Part shown: in pieces, positions 47,398 through 55,998 of the stretch | Numbering within the stretch: the stretch's first letter is position 1 | Layout of the letters: the number at the start of each line of letters is the position of its first letter | NCBI RefSeq assembly: GCF_016859125.1 | Contig: NZ_CP069338.1 | Coordinates: 6,449,501 to 6,513,500 of the forward strand | Length of the DNA stretch: 64,000 nt | Direction: 5' to 3' | Source: Archangium violaceum | GTDB taxonomy: Bacteria; Myxococcota; Myxococcia; Myxococcales; Myxococcaceae | Notes under the pieces: generated by a model | The model's database searches: none | What the model saw: the letters and a program-made list of their open reading frames with translations, nothing else | What the model was told of the DNA's origin: nothing | Translations under genes and position numbers: made by a program

Positions 47398-48948
47398 TCA
47401 CGGCTTGCGCTTCACTTCCAGTGGCTTGCCATGGCCGGGGCCGAGGATCTTCGGCACGTAGGTGGCGAAGTCGAAGTGAGGCGAGTTCTCCGGGTTGTGG
47501 CAGGTGACGCACACGGCCTGCCCCGGGTGGGCGGTGATGTTGTCGGTGGAGGGGTCCTCGACGTGGAGGGAGCCCGGGCCGTGGCAGCTCTCGCACCCCA
47601 CGTTCTCGCGGCCGGCCACCTTGTCCAGGCGGCACACTCCGCCGGGCTGCTCCCAGCCGGTGACGTGGCAGCTGGTGCAGTTGAGGTGGAACTGCTTGCC
47701 CACCTCCTCCAGCGTCTTCCAGGCCCGGGTGTGCTTGGAGGCCTCCCACACCGGGAAGGTGTCCGCGTGGCACTCGGCACAGGCGGCGCTGCCCACGAAG
47801 GCGGCCTGTCCCTTCTGGGGGGCCGGGCAGTCCTGACCGTGCTCCCGGGCCCACTCCAGGTTCATCTTCCCCACGTCCGCGTCATAGGCGTTCACCACCG
47901 CCAGGGTGTCCGGATCCGAGGGGAGGGTGGACTCGAGGGGGACGAAGCGCAGGGTGAAGCTGTCGGTGTCCCCGGCCGCGGCCACCGGCGCGGTGAGCAG
48001 GGCCTGCCGGCGCGCGACCAGCTCCTCGCGCTTCTGCTGCTTGAGGCGCTTGAGTTGGGGGTCGACGCCAGGGAGGTTGATCTCCCTGTCCAGCAGCTCC
48101 ATGCGCCGGTCGATGGAGGCGGCCTCCTTCTCGGCGTCCTCCGCCGTCTTCTGCGGGGTGAAGCGGCCCGGCTTCGCGCCGTAGGACAGGTCCACGCGCA
48201 GCAGCGAGCGGCCCTTGCTCTGCAGCGCGACCACGGGCACCGCGTCGCGCGTCAGCTTGTTCTGCTCGCCGTCGAACTCGGAGGCGGTGTGGGTGGCCAG
48301 CACCAGGTCCACGCCGAGCTCCGGCGTGGCGGCGGCCCGCTGCGCGTCCTCCATGGTGCCGTGGAAGAGGCCCACCACGAAGGAGGCGCCCCCGGCCCGG
48401 GCCCTGGCACCGGCCTGCTTCAACCCGGCCGCGTCCGAGGCACTCACCACACCCACCTTGCGAGCCCCCGCGGCAATCACCTTCTCCCCGCCGGGCGCGA
48501 GCTCGGGCAGTCCCAGCCCCTGGCGGAAGTCGGCGCCGCGCGTGTCGTCCAGCTCGCCCACCGCGCGCACCTTCAGGCCCATGTGCTTCATGGCCTCGGC
48601 GAGCGCCTTCGCCTTGCGCTCCTCCTGGGGCACCTGCTCCGGCTTCAGGGTGGAGTGCCCGAAGAGGCTGTCACCGCCGTCCACGTAGAAGACGGGCAGG
48701 GCGCCCTTTCCGGCCTCCTTCACCTGCGAAGCCGCGCGCGCGATGCCTCCGCGCATGTTCTCGCTGCAGCCGCAGGGGCCCAGGTAGCCGCGCACGTCGG
48801 CGGAGAAGAACAGGATGGCCCCTCGGGCCTCCGTCTTCGCCGGGGTGTCCACGCGCGGGGCCGCTTCCGCCTCGGCGGGGCGCGACTCCTTGCGCGAGCA
48901 CCCCGAGAGCGCCGCCAACAAGGCCATGCTGGTGACGAGCCGCCTCAC
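47398..48948 (-). CDS. Metallophosphatase-like / tetraheme cytochrome c fusion lipoprotein
   Basis: 516 aa from GTG 48948. Lipobox L-S-G-C in the signal. Residues about 35-230 resemble a UshA/5'-nucleotidase-type metallophosphatase: Y-L-G-P-C-G-C-S-E, V-D-G-G-D-S-L, G-E-L-D-D, L-V-L-A-T-H-T. The usual first D-x-H metal motif is not clear, so catalysis is doubtful. A helical linker leads to a C-terminal cytochrome domain with four heme sites: C-A-E-C-H, C-T-S-C-H, C-E-S-C-H and C-V-T-C-H. The fusion is known in scattered bacteria; its electron donor is unknown. Follows the receiver gene by four bases. Confidence 0.85.
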   Translation of the reverse strand: MRRLVTSMALLAALSGCSRKESRPAEAEAAPRVDTPAKTEARGAILFFSADVRGYLGPCGCSENMRGGIARAASQVKEAGKGALPVFYVDGGDSLFGHSTLKPEQVPQEERKAKALAEAMKHMGLKVRAVGELDDTRGADFRQGLGLPELAPGGEKVIAAGARKVGVVSASDAAGLKQAGARARAGGASFVVGLFHGTMEDAQRAAATPELGVDLVLATHTASEFDGEQNKLTRDAVPVVALQSKGRSLLRVDLSYGAKPGRFTPQKTAEDAEKEAASIDRRMELLDREINLPGVDPQLKRLKQQKREELVARRQALLTAPVAAAGDTDSFTLRFVPLESTLPSDPDTLAVVNAYDADVGKMNLEWAREHGQDCPAPQKGQAAFVGSAACAECHADTFPVWEASKHTRAWKTLEEVGKQFHLNCTSCHVTGWEQPGGVCRLDKVAGRENVGCESCHGPGSLHVEDPSTDNITAHPGQAVCVTCHNPENSPHFDFATYVPKILGPGHGKPLEVKRKP

Positions 48949-48952
48949 GGCG

Positions 48953-49336
48953 TCACCAGATGATGCTCTGCACCAGCTCGTCGATCTTCTCACCCATCTT
49001 CTCCAGTCCGTTCACCTTGGACAGGCTGCCGTCGGCACCGACCTGCTCGGCCAGCTTGCTCAGCTCGTCGTCCGGGAGGCTGGAGAAGAGGATGATGGGG
49101 ATGTCCTGGGTGCCGTACTCGTTCTTGAGCGTGCGGCAGATGTCCGTGCCCTTGGCCTCGGGCATGTGGATGTCCGTGAGGATGAGGTCCGGCTTCCACG
49201 TCTGCAGGGTCTTCTCGAACTCCATCAACGTGGATGTGGCGACGACCTCGTAGCCGCGCGCCTCCAGCACGGCCTTCTCCATGGCGAGGGTGATCTCGCT
49301 GTCGTCGATGAGGAGGATTTTGCGCTTCTCTTGCAC
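48953..49336 (-). CDS. Single-domain response regulator (CheY-like)
   Basis: 127 aa, receiver domain only. All key residues are present: acidic pair I-D-D near 10-12, phospho-acceptor Asp in L-I-L-T-D-I-H-M-P, a Ser in L-F-S-S, and the switch Lys in S-L-S-K. It has no DNA-binding output, so it must act by protein contact. Its stop lies four bases before the GTG of the cytochrome fusion gene, which suggests co-translation. Partner kinase is not in the window. Confidence 0.93.
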   Translation of the reverse strand: MQEKRKILLIDDSEITLAMEKAVLEARGYEVVATSTLMEFEKTLQTWKPDLILTDIHMPEAKGTDICRTLKNEYGTQDIPIILFSSLPDDELSKLAEQVGADGSLSKVNGLEKMGEKIDELVQSIIW

Positions 49337-49511
49337 GGCGACCTCTTCCTGGGCGGCCTTTTCTAGCCCAGGGCTGTTGATGGCTCCAAGGGTTTCTCGT
49401 CAGGCTGGAATCCAGGGGGGAGGTGTCGTCCGCTACCCTGGAAGCCGGGCGAGCATCCAGAACATTATTGATGTTGCGGGTCGGGGTCGCGGTGGGCAGT
49501 AAGAGGCGGCC

Positions 49512-51140
49512 ATGAGCCGCGCCCTGACTGGACTGTGCCTCCTGCTGTCCGTCCTCCTGCCGCCGGGGGCCTGGGCCCTCAACAACGGTCTGGGGGATCC
49601 TCCCCCCTCGGTGGACCGGCAGACGCCCTACGCGGCGGCCAAGGGGTTCTCCGATGCCGTCCACAAGGGGAACTACGAGCTGGCCGCCCACTACCTGGAC
49701 CTGGACTACCTCCCCCTGGCCCAACAGAAGGCGGAGGGCGCCCGGCTGGCCCAGCGCCTCAAGTACGTCCTGGACCACAAGCTGCCTCTGGGGGCCATCA
49801 CCAACCTGAGCAAGGCGCCGGAGGGCGATCCGGAGAATCCCCGGTTCGATCAGATCGACTCCCTCTCGGTGGGCGATGCCTCCTACCCCATCCGGCTCGC
49901 CCGTGTGCGCGTCAATGAAGGTACGCTGGTGTGGGTGTTCAGTGAGGCAACGGTCCGGGCCATCGATCCGCTCTACGAGGAGTTCGGCCCGCTGGTGGGA
50001 GATGTGCTGCCGCCGGTGTTCTTCGACAAGCCGGTGCTGGGGCTGGAGCTGTGGCAGTGGCTGGGCCTTCTGGCGACGGGAGTGCTCGCGGTCGTGTTGA
50101 GCGTGGTGCTGGAGAAGCTCTCGCTGGCGCTCCTGGGGCGGCTTGCGCGCTGGACGCGCATCACCTGGGACGACGCGCTGGTGTCCTCCATCAAGGGGCC
50201 GCTGCGGCTCTTGTACTTCTCGCTGCTCGGCGCACTGGGGACGGCGCTGCTGTTGCTACCTCCCACTGCCAAGTACGTGGCGACCCACCTCTTCACCTCG
50301 CTCCTCATCGTGTCGGTGGCGTGGTTCGTCCTGCGCTTCCTGCGGGTGACGGCGCAGGTCGTCCAGCAGTCGGTGACGAAGGATGCGAAGGACGCCTCAC
50401 GGGCCCGGGGGCTGCACACCCAGCTGGTGGTGCTGCGCTCCGTCTTCGAGGCGGCCACCTACATCATCGCGGCCGCGTTGCTGCTCATGCAGTTCGAGAC
50501 GGTGCGCAACGTGGGCGTGTCGCTGTTGGCCTCGGCCGGTATCGCGGGCCTCGTCATCGGTCTGGCCGCGCAGAAGTCCATCTCCTCGCTGCTGGCCGGC
50601 ATCCAGCTCTCCATCACCCAGCCCATCCGCATTGGCGACCAGGTGGTGGTGGAGAACGAGTTCGGCACGGTGGAGGAGATCACCCTCACGTACGTGGTGG
50701 TGCGTGTGTGGGACGAGCGGCGGCTGGTCATCCCCATCCCCCAGTTCCTCGACAAGCCCTTCCAGAACTGGAGCAAGGGCGGGAAGAGCATGCTGGGCCC
50801 GGTGCGGCTGCTGGTGGACTTCACCACGGACATGGAGGCGCTGAGGGTGGAGCTGCGGCGCATCCTGGAGAACGAGGGCAATGCGATGTGGGATGGGCGT
50901 GTGTCCACCGTCGTGGTGGAGGACGTGTTGGATCGGACGCTGCAGGTGCGCGTGCTGGTGAGCGCCGATCCGGGGAACCTCTTCGACCTGCGCTGCCTGG
51001 TGCGCGAGAAGATGATGGCGTACCTGCGAGCGCGGCCCGATTGGCTGCCCACCACCCGTACCGAGCCCCGTACCCCTCCGATCCAGCCGCCAGTCGGCGA
51101 GCAGGCGCAGCCCCCTCCGCCCGCCACTCCCCGGGCCTGA
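49512..51140 (+). CDS. Mechanosensitive channel of the MscS family
   Basis: 542 aa. A signal peptide and a periplasmic domain of about 150 residues (helical, with D-L-D-Y-L-P) precede four or five membrane helices and the MscS core: pore helix S-A-G-I-A-G-L-V-I-G-L-A-A-Q-K, I-R-I-G-D-Q-V, G-T-V-E-E-I and V-V-V-R-V-W-D-E-R-R. A Pro-rich C-terminal tail is unusual. It releases solutes upon osmotic downshock. Divergent from the receiver gene. Confidence 0.93.
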   Translation: MSRALTGLCLLLSVLLPPGAWALNNGLGDPPPSVDRQTPYAAAKGFSDAVHKGNYELAAHYLDLDYLPLAQQKAEGARLAQRLKYVLDHKLPLGAITNLSKAPEGDPENPRFDQIDSLSVGDASYPIRLARVRVNEGTLVWVFSEATVRAIDPLYEEFGPLVGDVLPPVFFDKPVLGLELWQWLGLLATGVLAVVLSVVLEKLSLALLGRLARWTRITWDDALVSSIKGPLRLLYFSLLGALGTALLLLPPTAKYVATHLFTSLLIVSVAWFVLRFLRVTAQVVQQSVTKDAKDASRARGLHTQLVVLRSVFEAATYIIAAALLLMQFETVRNVGVSLLASAGIAGLVIGLAAQKSISSLLAGIQLSITQPIRIGDQVVVENEFGTVEEITLTYVVVRVWDERRLVIPIPQFLDKPFQNWSKGGKSMLGPVRLLVDFTTDMEALRVELRRILENEGNAMWDGRVSTVVVEDVLDRTLQVRVLVSADPGNLFDLRCLVREKMMAYLRARPDWLPTTRTEPRTPPIQPPVGEQAQPPPPATPRA

Positions 51141-51184
51141 GGGCGCCGGAGTTCTTGCCCTCCTCCCCGAGTCGCGCTGAATAT

Positions 51185-51213
51185 CCCGCCCCCCTCCGCG
51201 TCCGAGGGGCGGG
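51185..51213 (+). terminator. Hairpin after the MscS gene
   Basis: CCCGCCCC (51185-51192) and GGGGCGGG (51206-51213) form an 8-bp stem 44 bases past the MscS stop and 27 bases before the next start. No T run; a terminator is suggested by position only. Confidence 0.35.
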
Positions 51214-51239
51214 TCAGCTGCACGTTCGTGGAGCCTGTG

Positions 51240-51800
51240 ATGAAGCGTCTTGCCAGGTTGTGGAGGGCCGCCCCGCTGGCGGCCGCGATGGTGGTCCCTC
51301 TGTCGGCGCATGCCCAGGGTCGGGGCCGCACCGATGGTCCCGAGGGATCCGAGTACGGGAAGGGTGGCTACTCCCGGGTGTCGGAGAACCGTTTCTCCCT
51401 GGAGCTGAACTGGGGCGCGGCGTTCGCCGCGGAGCTGTCGCGCATGGATCGGGGCCGGCCGCCGCTGTTCGTCGGTGCCACCGCCTCGTTCTGGGGTGCT
51501 GACTGGTACCAGTTCGACATCAGTGGTGCCTATGTGCTGCAGAACGAGCAGTTGAACGTGCTGGTGGGTCCGCGCTTCCGCACCTACGGCTTCCCGCTGA
51601 GCTTCAACGCGGGCCTGAAGGCCGGCGCCTTCGTCATCCCCGACGAGGGCTTCCGCTTCGGCATCTCGCCCCAGGTGGGCGTGGACATGCTGCTGGCCAG
51701 CGAGCGGGTGGTGCTCGGCCTGGGCTACGCCCTGGACATCCCCTTCGCGGACCACGGCATCACCAACCGCGTGTTCATGAACGTCGGCTACAGGTTCTAA
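51240..51800 (+). CDS. Small outer-membrane barrel protein, hypothetical
   Basis: 186 aa from ATG 51240 (a GTG 12 bases earlier is possible). Signal peptide cleaved near A-H-A-Q-G. The mature chain alternates hydrophobic and polar residues with aromatic belts (S-F-W-G-A-D-W-Y-Q-F) and ends in V-G-Y-R-F, the terminal aromatic signal for barrel assembly. Eight strands are likely. It is four bases from the next gene, so it belongs to the lipoprotein group behind it. No named family. Confidence 0.7.
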   Translation: MKRLARLWRAAPLAAAMVVPLSAHAQGRGRTDGPEGSEYGKGGYSRVSENRFSLELNWGAAFAAELSRMDRGRPPLFVGATASFWGADWYQFDISGAYVLQNEQLNVLVGPRFRTYGFPLSFNAGLKAGAFVIPDEGFRFGISPQVGVDMLLASERVVLGLGYALDIPFADHGITNRVFMNVGYRF

Positions 51801-51804
51801 CGCC

Positions 51805-52635
51805 ATGCTCGTCCACGCTCTCGTTGCCGCCCTGTCGCTCGCCACCGGTCAGGTCCGTGCGGAGTCGCCCCGGACCTCCACCGCCAGCGGCCAGCCCGTG
51901 CTGCCCTTCCCGGGCCAGACGCAGACCTACAACATCATCCAGTGGGATCCGAACCAGCTGCCGCGCATCTACGAGCGCACGGATCAGCTGCCGCTCACCG
52001 ACGAGGAGGTGGCGAAGCTGGCCCAGGCGGGCTTCGACGAGGCGCAGCTCGTGAAGATGATCGAGCAGCGCCGCTGCGCCTGCGACGCGAGCGCGGATGG
52101 GCTCATCCGTCTCAAGCAGGCGGGAGTGCCCAAGGGCGTGCTGGACGCGGTGTCCACCCACGCGCTCAAGCCCAACCGGGGGTTGGATCTGCTGGTGACG
52201 CTGGACTTCACCGGAGAGAGCCGCACGGCGCGCGAGGCCTTCCTCTACTTCTTCGTGGAGGACGGGGAGCTGACGCGCGTGTTCTCCGCCAACCTGCCGG
52301 AGCTGCTCTCGCGCCAGAACGAGCACGAGACGATGGTGGACCGCAGCGACATCCTCCGGGCCCGCACGGTGCGCCGCATCCAGCTGGCCGGGCAGGTGCC
52401 GCTCAAGACATACGGTACGCATCGGGTGATGGTGGCGGCCAGCGCCAACCCGACGCTCACCCATCCCTCCCAGCTCACCGAGACCGAGCGGGCCAAGGCC
52501 CAGCTCTACACCTTCGAGTACCCGCGTGCGTCCCTGCAGAGCCTGTGCAGGCTGACGGCCGGGTACCGGCGTGACGCGGTGCTCGCCTACAAGTGGAACT
52601 TCCAGGGCAGCCGCTTCGAATGCGAATGGAACTAG
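51805..52635 (+). CDS. Secreted protein of the LpoB cluster, hypothetical
   Basis: 276 aa. A short signal peptide (M-L-V-H-A-L-V-A-A-L) is followed by an acidic helical region with a C-A-C-D motif (about residue 90), resembling a small helical domain, then a beta-rich part with F-Y-F-F and a final W-N. I recognise no family. It is four bases behind the barrel gene and 14 before lpoB, so it is likely co-transcribed with them and acts at the outer membrane. Confidence 0.7.
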   Translation: MLVHALVAALSLATGQVRAESPRTSTASGQPVLPFPGQTQTYNIIQWDPNQLPRIYERTDQLPLTDEEVAKLAQAGFDEAQLVKMIEQRRCACDASADGLIRLKQAGVPKGVLDAVSTHALKPNRGLDLLVTLDFTGESRTAREAFLYFFVEDGELTRVFSANLPELLSRQNEHETMVDRSDILRARTVRRIQLAGQVPLKTYGTHRVMVAASANPTLTHPSQLTETERAKAQLYTFEYPRASLQSLCRLTAGYRRDAVLAYKWNFQGSRFECEWN

Positions 52636-52649
52636 GAGTGCACTCCATC

Positions 52650-53249
52650 ATGAAGACCCGTCTCATCGTCACCGTTTCCCTCGCCGGGCTCCTCGCCGCC
52701 TGCGGAGGGCCGCGCGCCTTCACCCGCGGCACCTACGAGGACCCGAACACCATCGAGATGCTGTCGGATCAGTTCAACGAGAACGATCTGCAGCTCATCG
52801 CCAAGAAGATGGTGAACTCGCTGGCTGGCGCGCCGCGCTTCTCCCAGCCCTCGCAGCAGCTGCCGGTGGTGCTGGTGGGCCGACTCAAGAACAAGACGTC
52901 CGAGCACATCGACATGGCCTCGCTGGGCGACAAGATCCAGACGGGCCTGGCCCAGACGGGCCGGTTCGCCCTGCTGGACAAGGCGGCGCGCGAGGACCTC
53001 GCCGAGGAGTACGAGTACCAGCAGTCGGGCTACGTGCGCCCGGACGCGGCCAAGGCCCCGGGCGAGCAGGCCAGCGCGGACTACCTGCTCACGGGGGAGA
53101 TCTCCTCCATCATCCAGCAGGTCGGCAACGACAAGCTCGTCTATTACAAGATGACCGCGAAGCTGAACAACGTGCGCACGGGCCTCGTGGAGTGGACGGA
53201 CGAGAAGGAAATCCGCAAGAAGTTCGAGAAGAAGCCCGTCTCCTGGTAG
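52650..53249 (+). CDS. lpoB: Penicillin-binding-protein activator LpoB-like lipoprotein
   Basis: 199 aa. Lipobox L-L-A-A-C (C18). The mature domain fits the LpoB fold: V-V-L-V-G-R-L-K-N-K-T-S-E-H-I-D, I-Q-T-G-L-A-Q-T-G-R-F, A-D-Y-L-L-T-G-E-I, and a C-terminal R-T-G-L-V-E-W. In E. coli LpoB crosses the wall from the outer membrane to stimulate PBP1B. The flanking lipoprotein and barrel genes probably help locate it. Start ATG 52650 gives the best signal. Confidence 0.88.
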   Translation: MKTRLIVTVSLAGLLAACGGPRAFTRGTYEDPNTIEMLSDQFNENDLQLIAKKMVNSLAGAPRFSQPSQQLPVVLVGRLKNKTSEHIDMASLGDKIQTGLAQTGRFALLDKAAREDLAEEYEYQQSGYVRPDAAKAPGEQASADYLLTGEISSIIQQVGNDKLVYYKMTAKLNNVRTGLVEWTDEKEIRKKFEKKPVSW

Positions 53250-53256
53250 CGCGACC

Positions 53257-54507
53257 ATGAGCCTCTTCCGCTGTCACCGCGCGAGCCCGTGGGCGGTGCT
53301 CGCGCTCGCGGGCTTGATGCTGCTGTCCGGCTGCGCGGGGGACTACATCGCGCGCACGCGGGGCCTGCGCACCGCGTACGAGTCGGAGTCGTACGAGCTC
53401 GCGCTGGCCGAGCTGGAGTCGGTGGCGAAGCATGACTCCGGCAAGGACACGCTGCTGGTGCTGCTGGACCGCGGCATGGTGCTGCACGCGGCGGGACGGT
53501 GGCGGGACAGCATCCAGGTGCTGGCGGAGGCGGACCGGTTGTCGGCGGAACTGGACGTCGTCTCCGTGAGCGAGGAGGCCGGGGCGCTCGTCACCAACGA
53601 GCGGCAGCGCGCCTACCGGGGCGAGGACTTCGAGAAGCTGATGATCTCCGTGCTCCAGGCGCTCAACTACGCGCAGCTGGGCCAGGACGAGGAAGCGCTC
53701 GTCGAGGTCCGCCGCGTGAACGAGCGTCTGGCGAAGATGATCTCCGACGAGAAGAAGCCCTACGAGCAGCTCGCCATCGCGCGCTACATCGGCGGCGTGC
53801 TCTACGAGGACCAGCGGGAGTGGGACTCGGCGTACATCGACTACGCGAAGGCGCTCGAGCTGGAGCCGCGACTGGGCGGGCTGGCGGAGCCGCTGCTGCG
53901 GCTGGCGAAGAAGACGGGGCGGCTGGACGAATACGAGCAGCTGCGTCAGCGCTTCCCGGACGTGGAGCACGCGCCACTGGGGCCGGACGAGGGCCAGGTC
54001 ATCGTGGTGGTGGAAGCGGGGTTGTCGCCGGAGAAGGAGCCCGCGGACCGGCGGATGGACACGCAAGACATCATCCAGGTGCCGGTGTACCGGGACCGGG
54101 GGAACCCTTCGCAGGCCAAGGTGTGGGTGGAGGATGGCGCGAAGCAGCGAACGGTGACGGTGACGTCACTGGCGGACGTGGCGAAGGTGCACCTGAACGA
54201 GCGCATTGGCCGGATGCTGGCGAAACAGGTGGCCGGGGTGGCGTTGAAGGCGGGGCTCGCGGCGGGGGCGGGGGCGCTGACGAAGAGCAAGGAGCTGGGG
54301 GCGCTGACCTTCGTGGTCCTGAACGCGATGAACCAGCCGGACCTGCGCTCCTGGCTGTCACTGCCGGCGGAGTTCCAACTGGCCCGCTTCCGGCTGCCGG
54401 CGGGCCACCACACGGTGCACGTGGACGCCGCGGGATTGCGTACCGCCCGGGAGGTGGAGGTGAAACCGGGCCGGGTGCACGTCGTCGTGGTGCGCAGCTA
54501 CTACTGA
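53257..54507 (+). CDS. TPR-type outer-membrane lipoprotein (COG3014-like)
   Basis: 416 aa. Lipobox L-L-S-G-C (C25) and a mature chain with TPR-like helical pairs: A-Y-E-S-E-S-Y-E-L-A-L-A-E-L-E, A-L-N-Y-A-Q-L-G-Q-D-E-E-A and Y-I-D-Y-A-K-A-L-E-L-E-P. The rest is beta-rich and ends V-V-V-V-R-S-Y-Y. COG3014 lipoproteins commonly accompany LpoB, as here (7 bases apart). They are thought to form part of the same envelope complex. A REP-like palindrome follows the stop. Confidence 0.85.
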   Translation: MSLFRCHRASPWAVLALAGLMLLSGCAGDYIARTRGLRTAYESESYELALAELESVAKHDSGKDTLLVLLDRGMVLHAAGRWRDSIQVLAEADRLSAELDVVSVSEEAGALVTNERQRAYRGEDFEKLMISVLQALNYAQLGQDEEALVEVRRVNERLAKMISDEKKPYEQLAIARYIGGVLYEDQREWDSAYIDYAKALELEPRLGGLAEPLLRLAKKTGRLDEYEQLRQRFPDVEHAPLGPDEGQVIVVVEAGLSPEKEPADRRMDTQDIIQVPVYRDRGNPSQAKVWVEDGAKQRTVTVTSLADVAKVHLNERIGRMLAKQVAGVALKAGLAAGAGALTKSKELGALTFVVLNAMNQPDLRSWLSLPAEFQLARFRLPAGHHTVHVDAAGLRTAREVEVKPGRVHVVVVRSYY

Positions 54508-54510
54508 GCG

Positions 54511-54550
54511 CCCCCTCCCTCGCCCTCCGGGAGAGGGCCGGGGTGAGGGT
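54511..54550. repeat. REP-like palindrome, copy B
   Basis: CCCCCTCCCTCGCCCTCCGG then GAGAGGGCCGGGGTGAGGGT. Same family as the copies at 449, 56789 and 60160. It sits a few bases after the TPR lipoprotein stop and before the ZIP gene, so it could end that operon. Confidence 0.75.
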
Positions 54551-54617
54551 AACGCGCCCCCCGGGTTGCACCCCGAGCGATCTGTGCTAGGTGTCGGGCC
54601 CCCCCGTCGGGTCCCCC

Positions 54618-55376
54618 ATGCCTTTCGCTGTAGCCCTCTCCTCCTACTCCTTGGTCATCCTGCTAGGCGCCGTCGTGGGGGCGCTGGTGGTGGTGCTCAC
54701 CCGCACACCGACGAAGCTGGTGACGTTCCTGGCGTTCGCGGCGGGGGTGATGTTCGGGGCGGCCTTCTTCCACATGCTGCCCGAGGCGTACCACGGGGGC
54801 GGATTCTGGGCGTTCGCGCTGGTGCCGGCGGGGTTCGTGTTCCTGATGGTGCTGGAGCGGTACGTGTTGACGCACGCGTGCGAGGAGCCGCCGGAGTGCG
54901 AGGAGCACGTGCATGGCCACACGCTGGGGCTGACGGCGTTCCTGGGGCTGTCGGCGCACACGCTGTTCGACGGAATCGCGCTGGGCTCGGCGGTGAAGGA
55001 GGGCGTGGGGCTGATGGCGTTGATGGCGATCACCTCGCACAAGGTGCCCTCGTCGCTGTCGCTGGCCTCCATCCTGAAGGCGGAGGGGAAGAGCTCGAGG
55101 CGCATCCTGCTCTTCTCGGTGCTGTACGGGCTGATGGTGCCGGTGGGGGCGGTGCTGTACTTCGCCTTCGACGCGGTGCTGCGCTTCGAGGCGCTGGCTC
55201 CGAGGGCGCTGGCCTTCTCGGCGGGCACCTTCCTCTACGTGGCGGTGTCGGACCTGCTGCCGCACGTGAACCGGCACGGCAAGGACAACCGGGGGCGCAA
55301 CCTGGTGGCGCTGGCGGCGGGCCTGCTGCTGATGCTGGCGCTCGCGCAGATGACGGAGCTGCCGGGTCACCACTGA
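54618..55376 (+). CDS. ZIP-family metal transporter
   Basis: 252 aa from ATG 54618, with eight predicted helices. It shows the family signs: a His-rich loop (E-E-H-V-H-G-H) between helices 3 and 4, H-T-L-F-D-G-I-A-L in helix 4 and S-H-K-V-P-S-S in helix 5, which together form the binuclear metal site. It moves Zn2+ or Fe2+ into the cytoplasm. No Zur or Fur box is visible in the short upstream gap. Confidence 0.92.
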   Translation: MPFAVALSSYSLVILLGAVVGALVVVLTRTPTKLVTFLAFAAGVMFGAAFFHMLPEAYHGGGFWAFALVPAGFVFLMVLERYVLTHACEEPPECEEHVHGHTLGLTAFLGLSAHTLFDGIALGSAVKEGVGLMALMAITSHKVPSSLSLASILKAEGKSSRRILLFSVLYGLMVPVGAVLYFAFDAVLRFEALAPRALAFSAGTFLYVAVSDLLPHVNRHGKDNRGRNLVALAAGLLLMLALAQMTELPGHH

Positions 55377-55499
55377 GGACGGCCGCATTGTAAGCAACCG
55401 ACCAGAGCAGTGCCGGGACGGTTGAGCCCCTGTCGGATGCAGGGGACGCTCCGAAGACCCATCCTGTGGGGTGGTGTGTCGAGCGATCCGGAGGAGGAC

Positions 55500-55907
55500 A
55501 TGCTCACCGTCGAGGAACTGATGACCCGGGAGCTGGTCACCCTGAACGAGGACGATGACATCGTCCGGGGGGACGATCTGCTGGCCCAACATGACATCCG
55601 TCACCTGCCGGTGGTGAAGGATGGAAAGCTCGTGGGGCTGGTGAGTCACCGGGACCTGATTCGGGCCCTGGCCCGTCAGGACAGGGCGCCAGGAGCGCCA
55701 CCGATGCAGGTGCGGGACGTCATGACGCGCTCACCGGAGACGTTGAAGCCGAAGAGCTCGGTGCAGGAGGCCATCCACAAGATGCTCGACCGCAAGTTCG
55801 GGTGTGTTCCGGTGGTGGAGGACGGGGGCCGGCTGGTGGGAATCCTCACGGAGACGGACCTCATCCGCCTCGCGGGCCGCCTTCTGAAACAGGAAGACCG
55901 GCACTGA
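55500..55907 (+). CDS. Two-CBS-domain protein
   Basis: 135 aa from ATG 55500, with a GGAGGAGG ribosome site directly before it. Two CBS units: V-E-E-L-M-T-R / R-H-L-P-V-V-K-D-G-K-L-V-G-L-V-S and R-D-V-M-T-R-S / V-P-V-V-E-D-G-G-R-L-V-G-I-L-T. CBS pairs bind adenosine nucleotides. No catalytic domain is attached, so it must regulate another protein; the target is unknown. Confidence 0.9.
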   Translation: MLTVEELMTRELVTLNEDDDIVRGDDLLAQHDIRHLPVVKDGKLVGLVSHRDLIRALARQDRAPGAPPMQVRDVMTRSPETLKPKSSVQEAIHKMLDRKFGCVPVVEDGGRLVGILTETDLIRLAGRLLKQEDRH

Positions 55908-55998
55908 CCGCGGAAGTCACCAGGAGGGTGACGAGCGCACTTGCTTTTCATGGCGCGGCGCCGAGGATGCATGCCGCCACGAGCGCGGCACTTCATCC

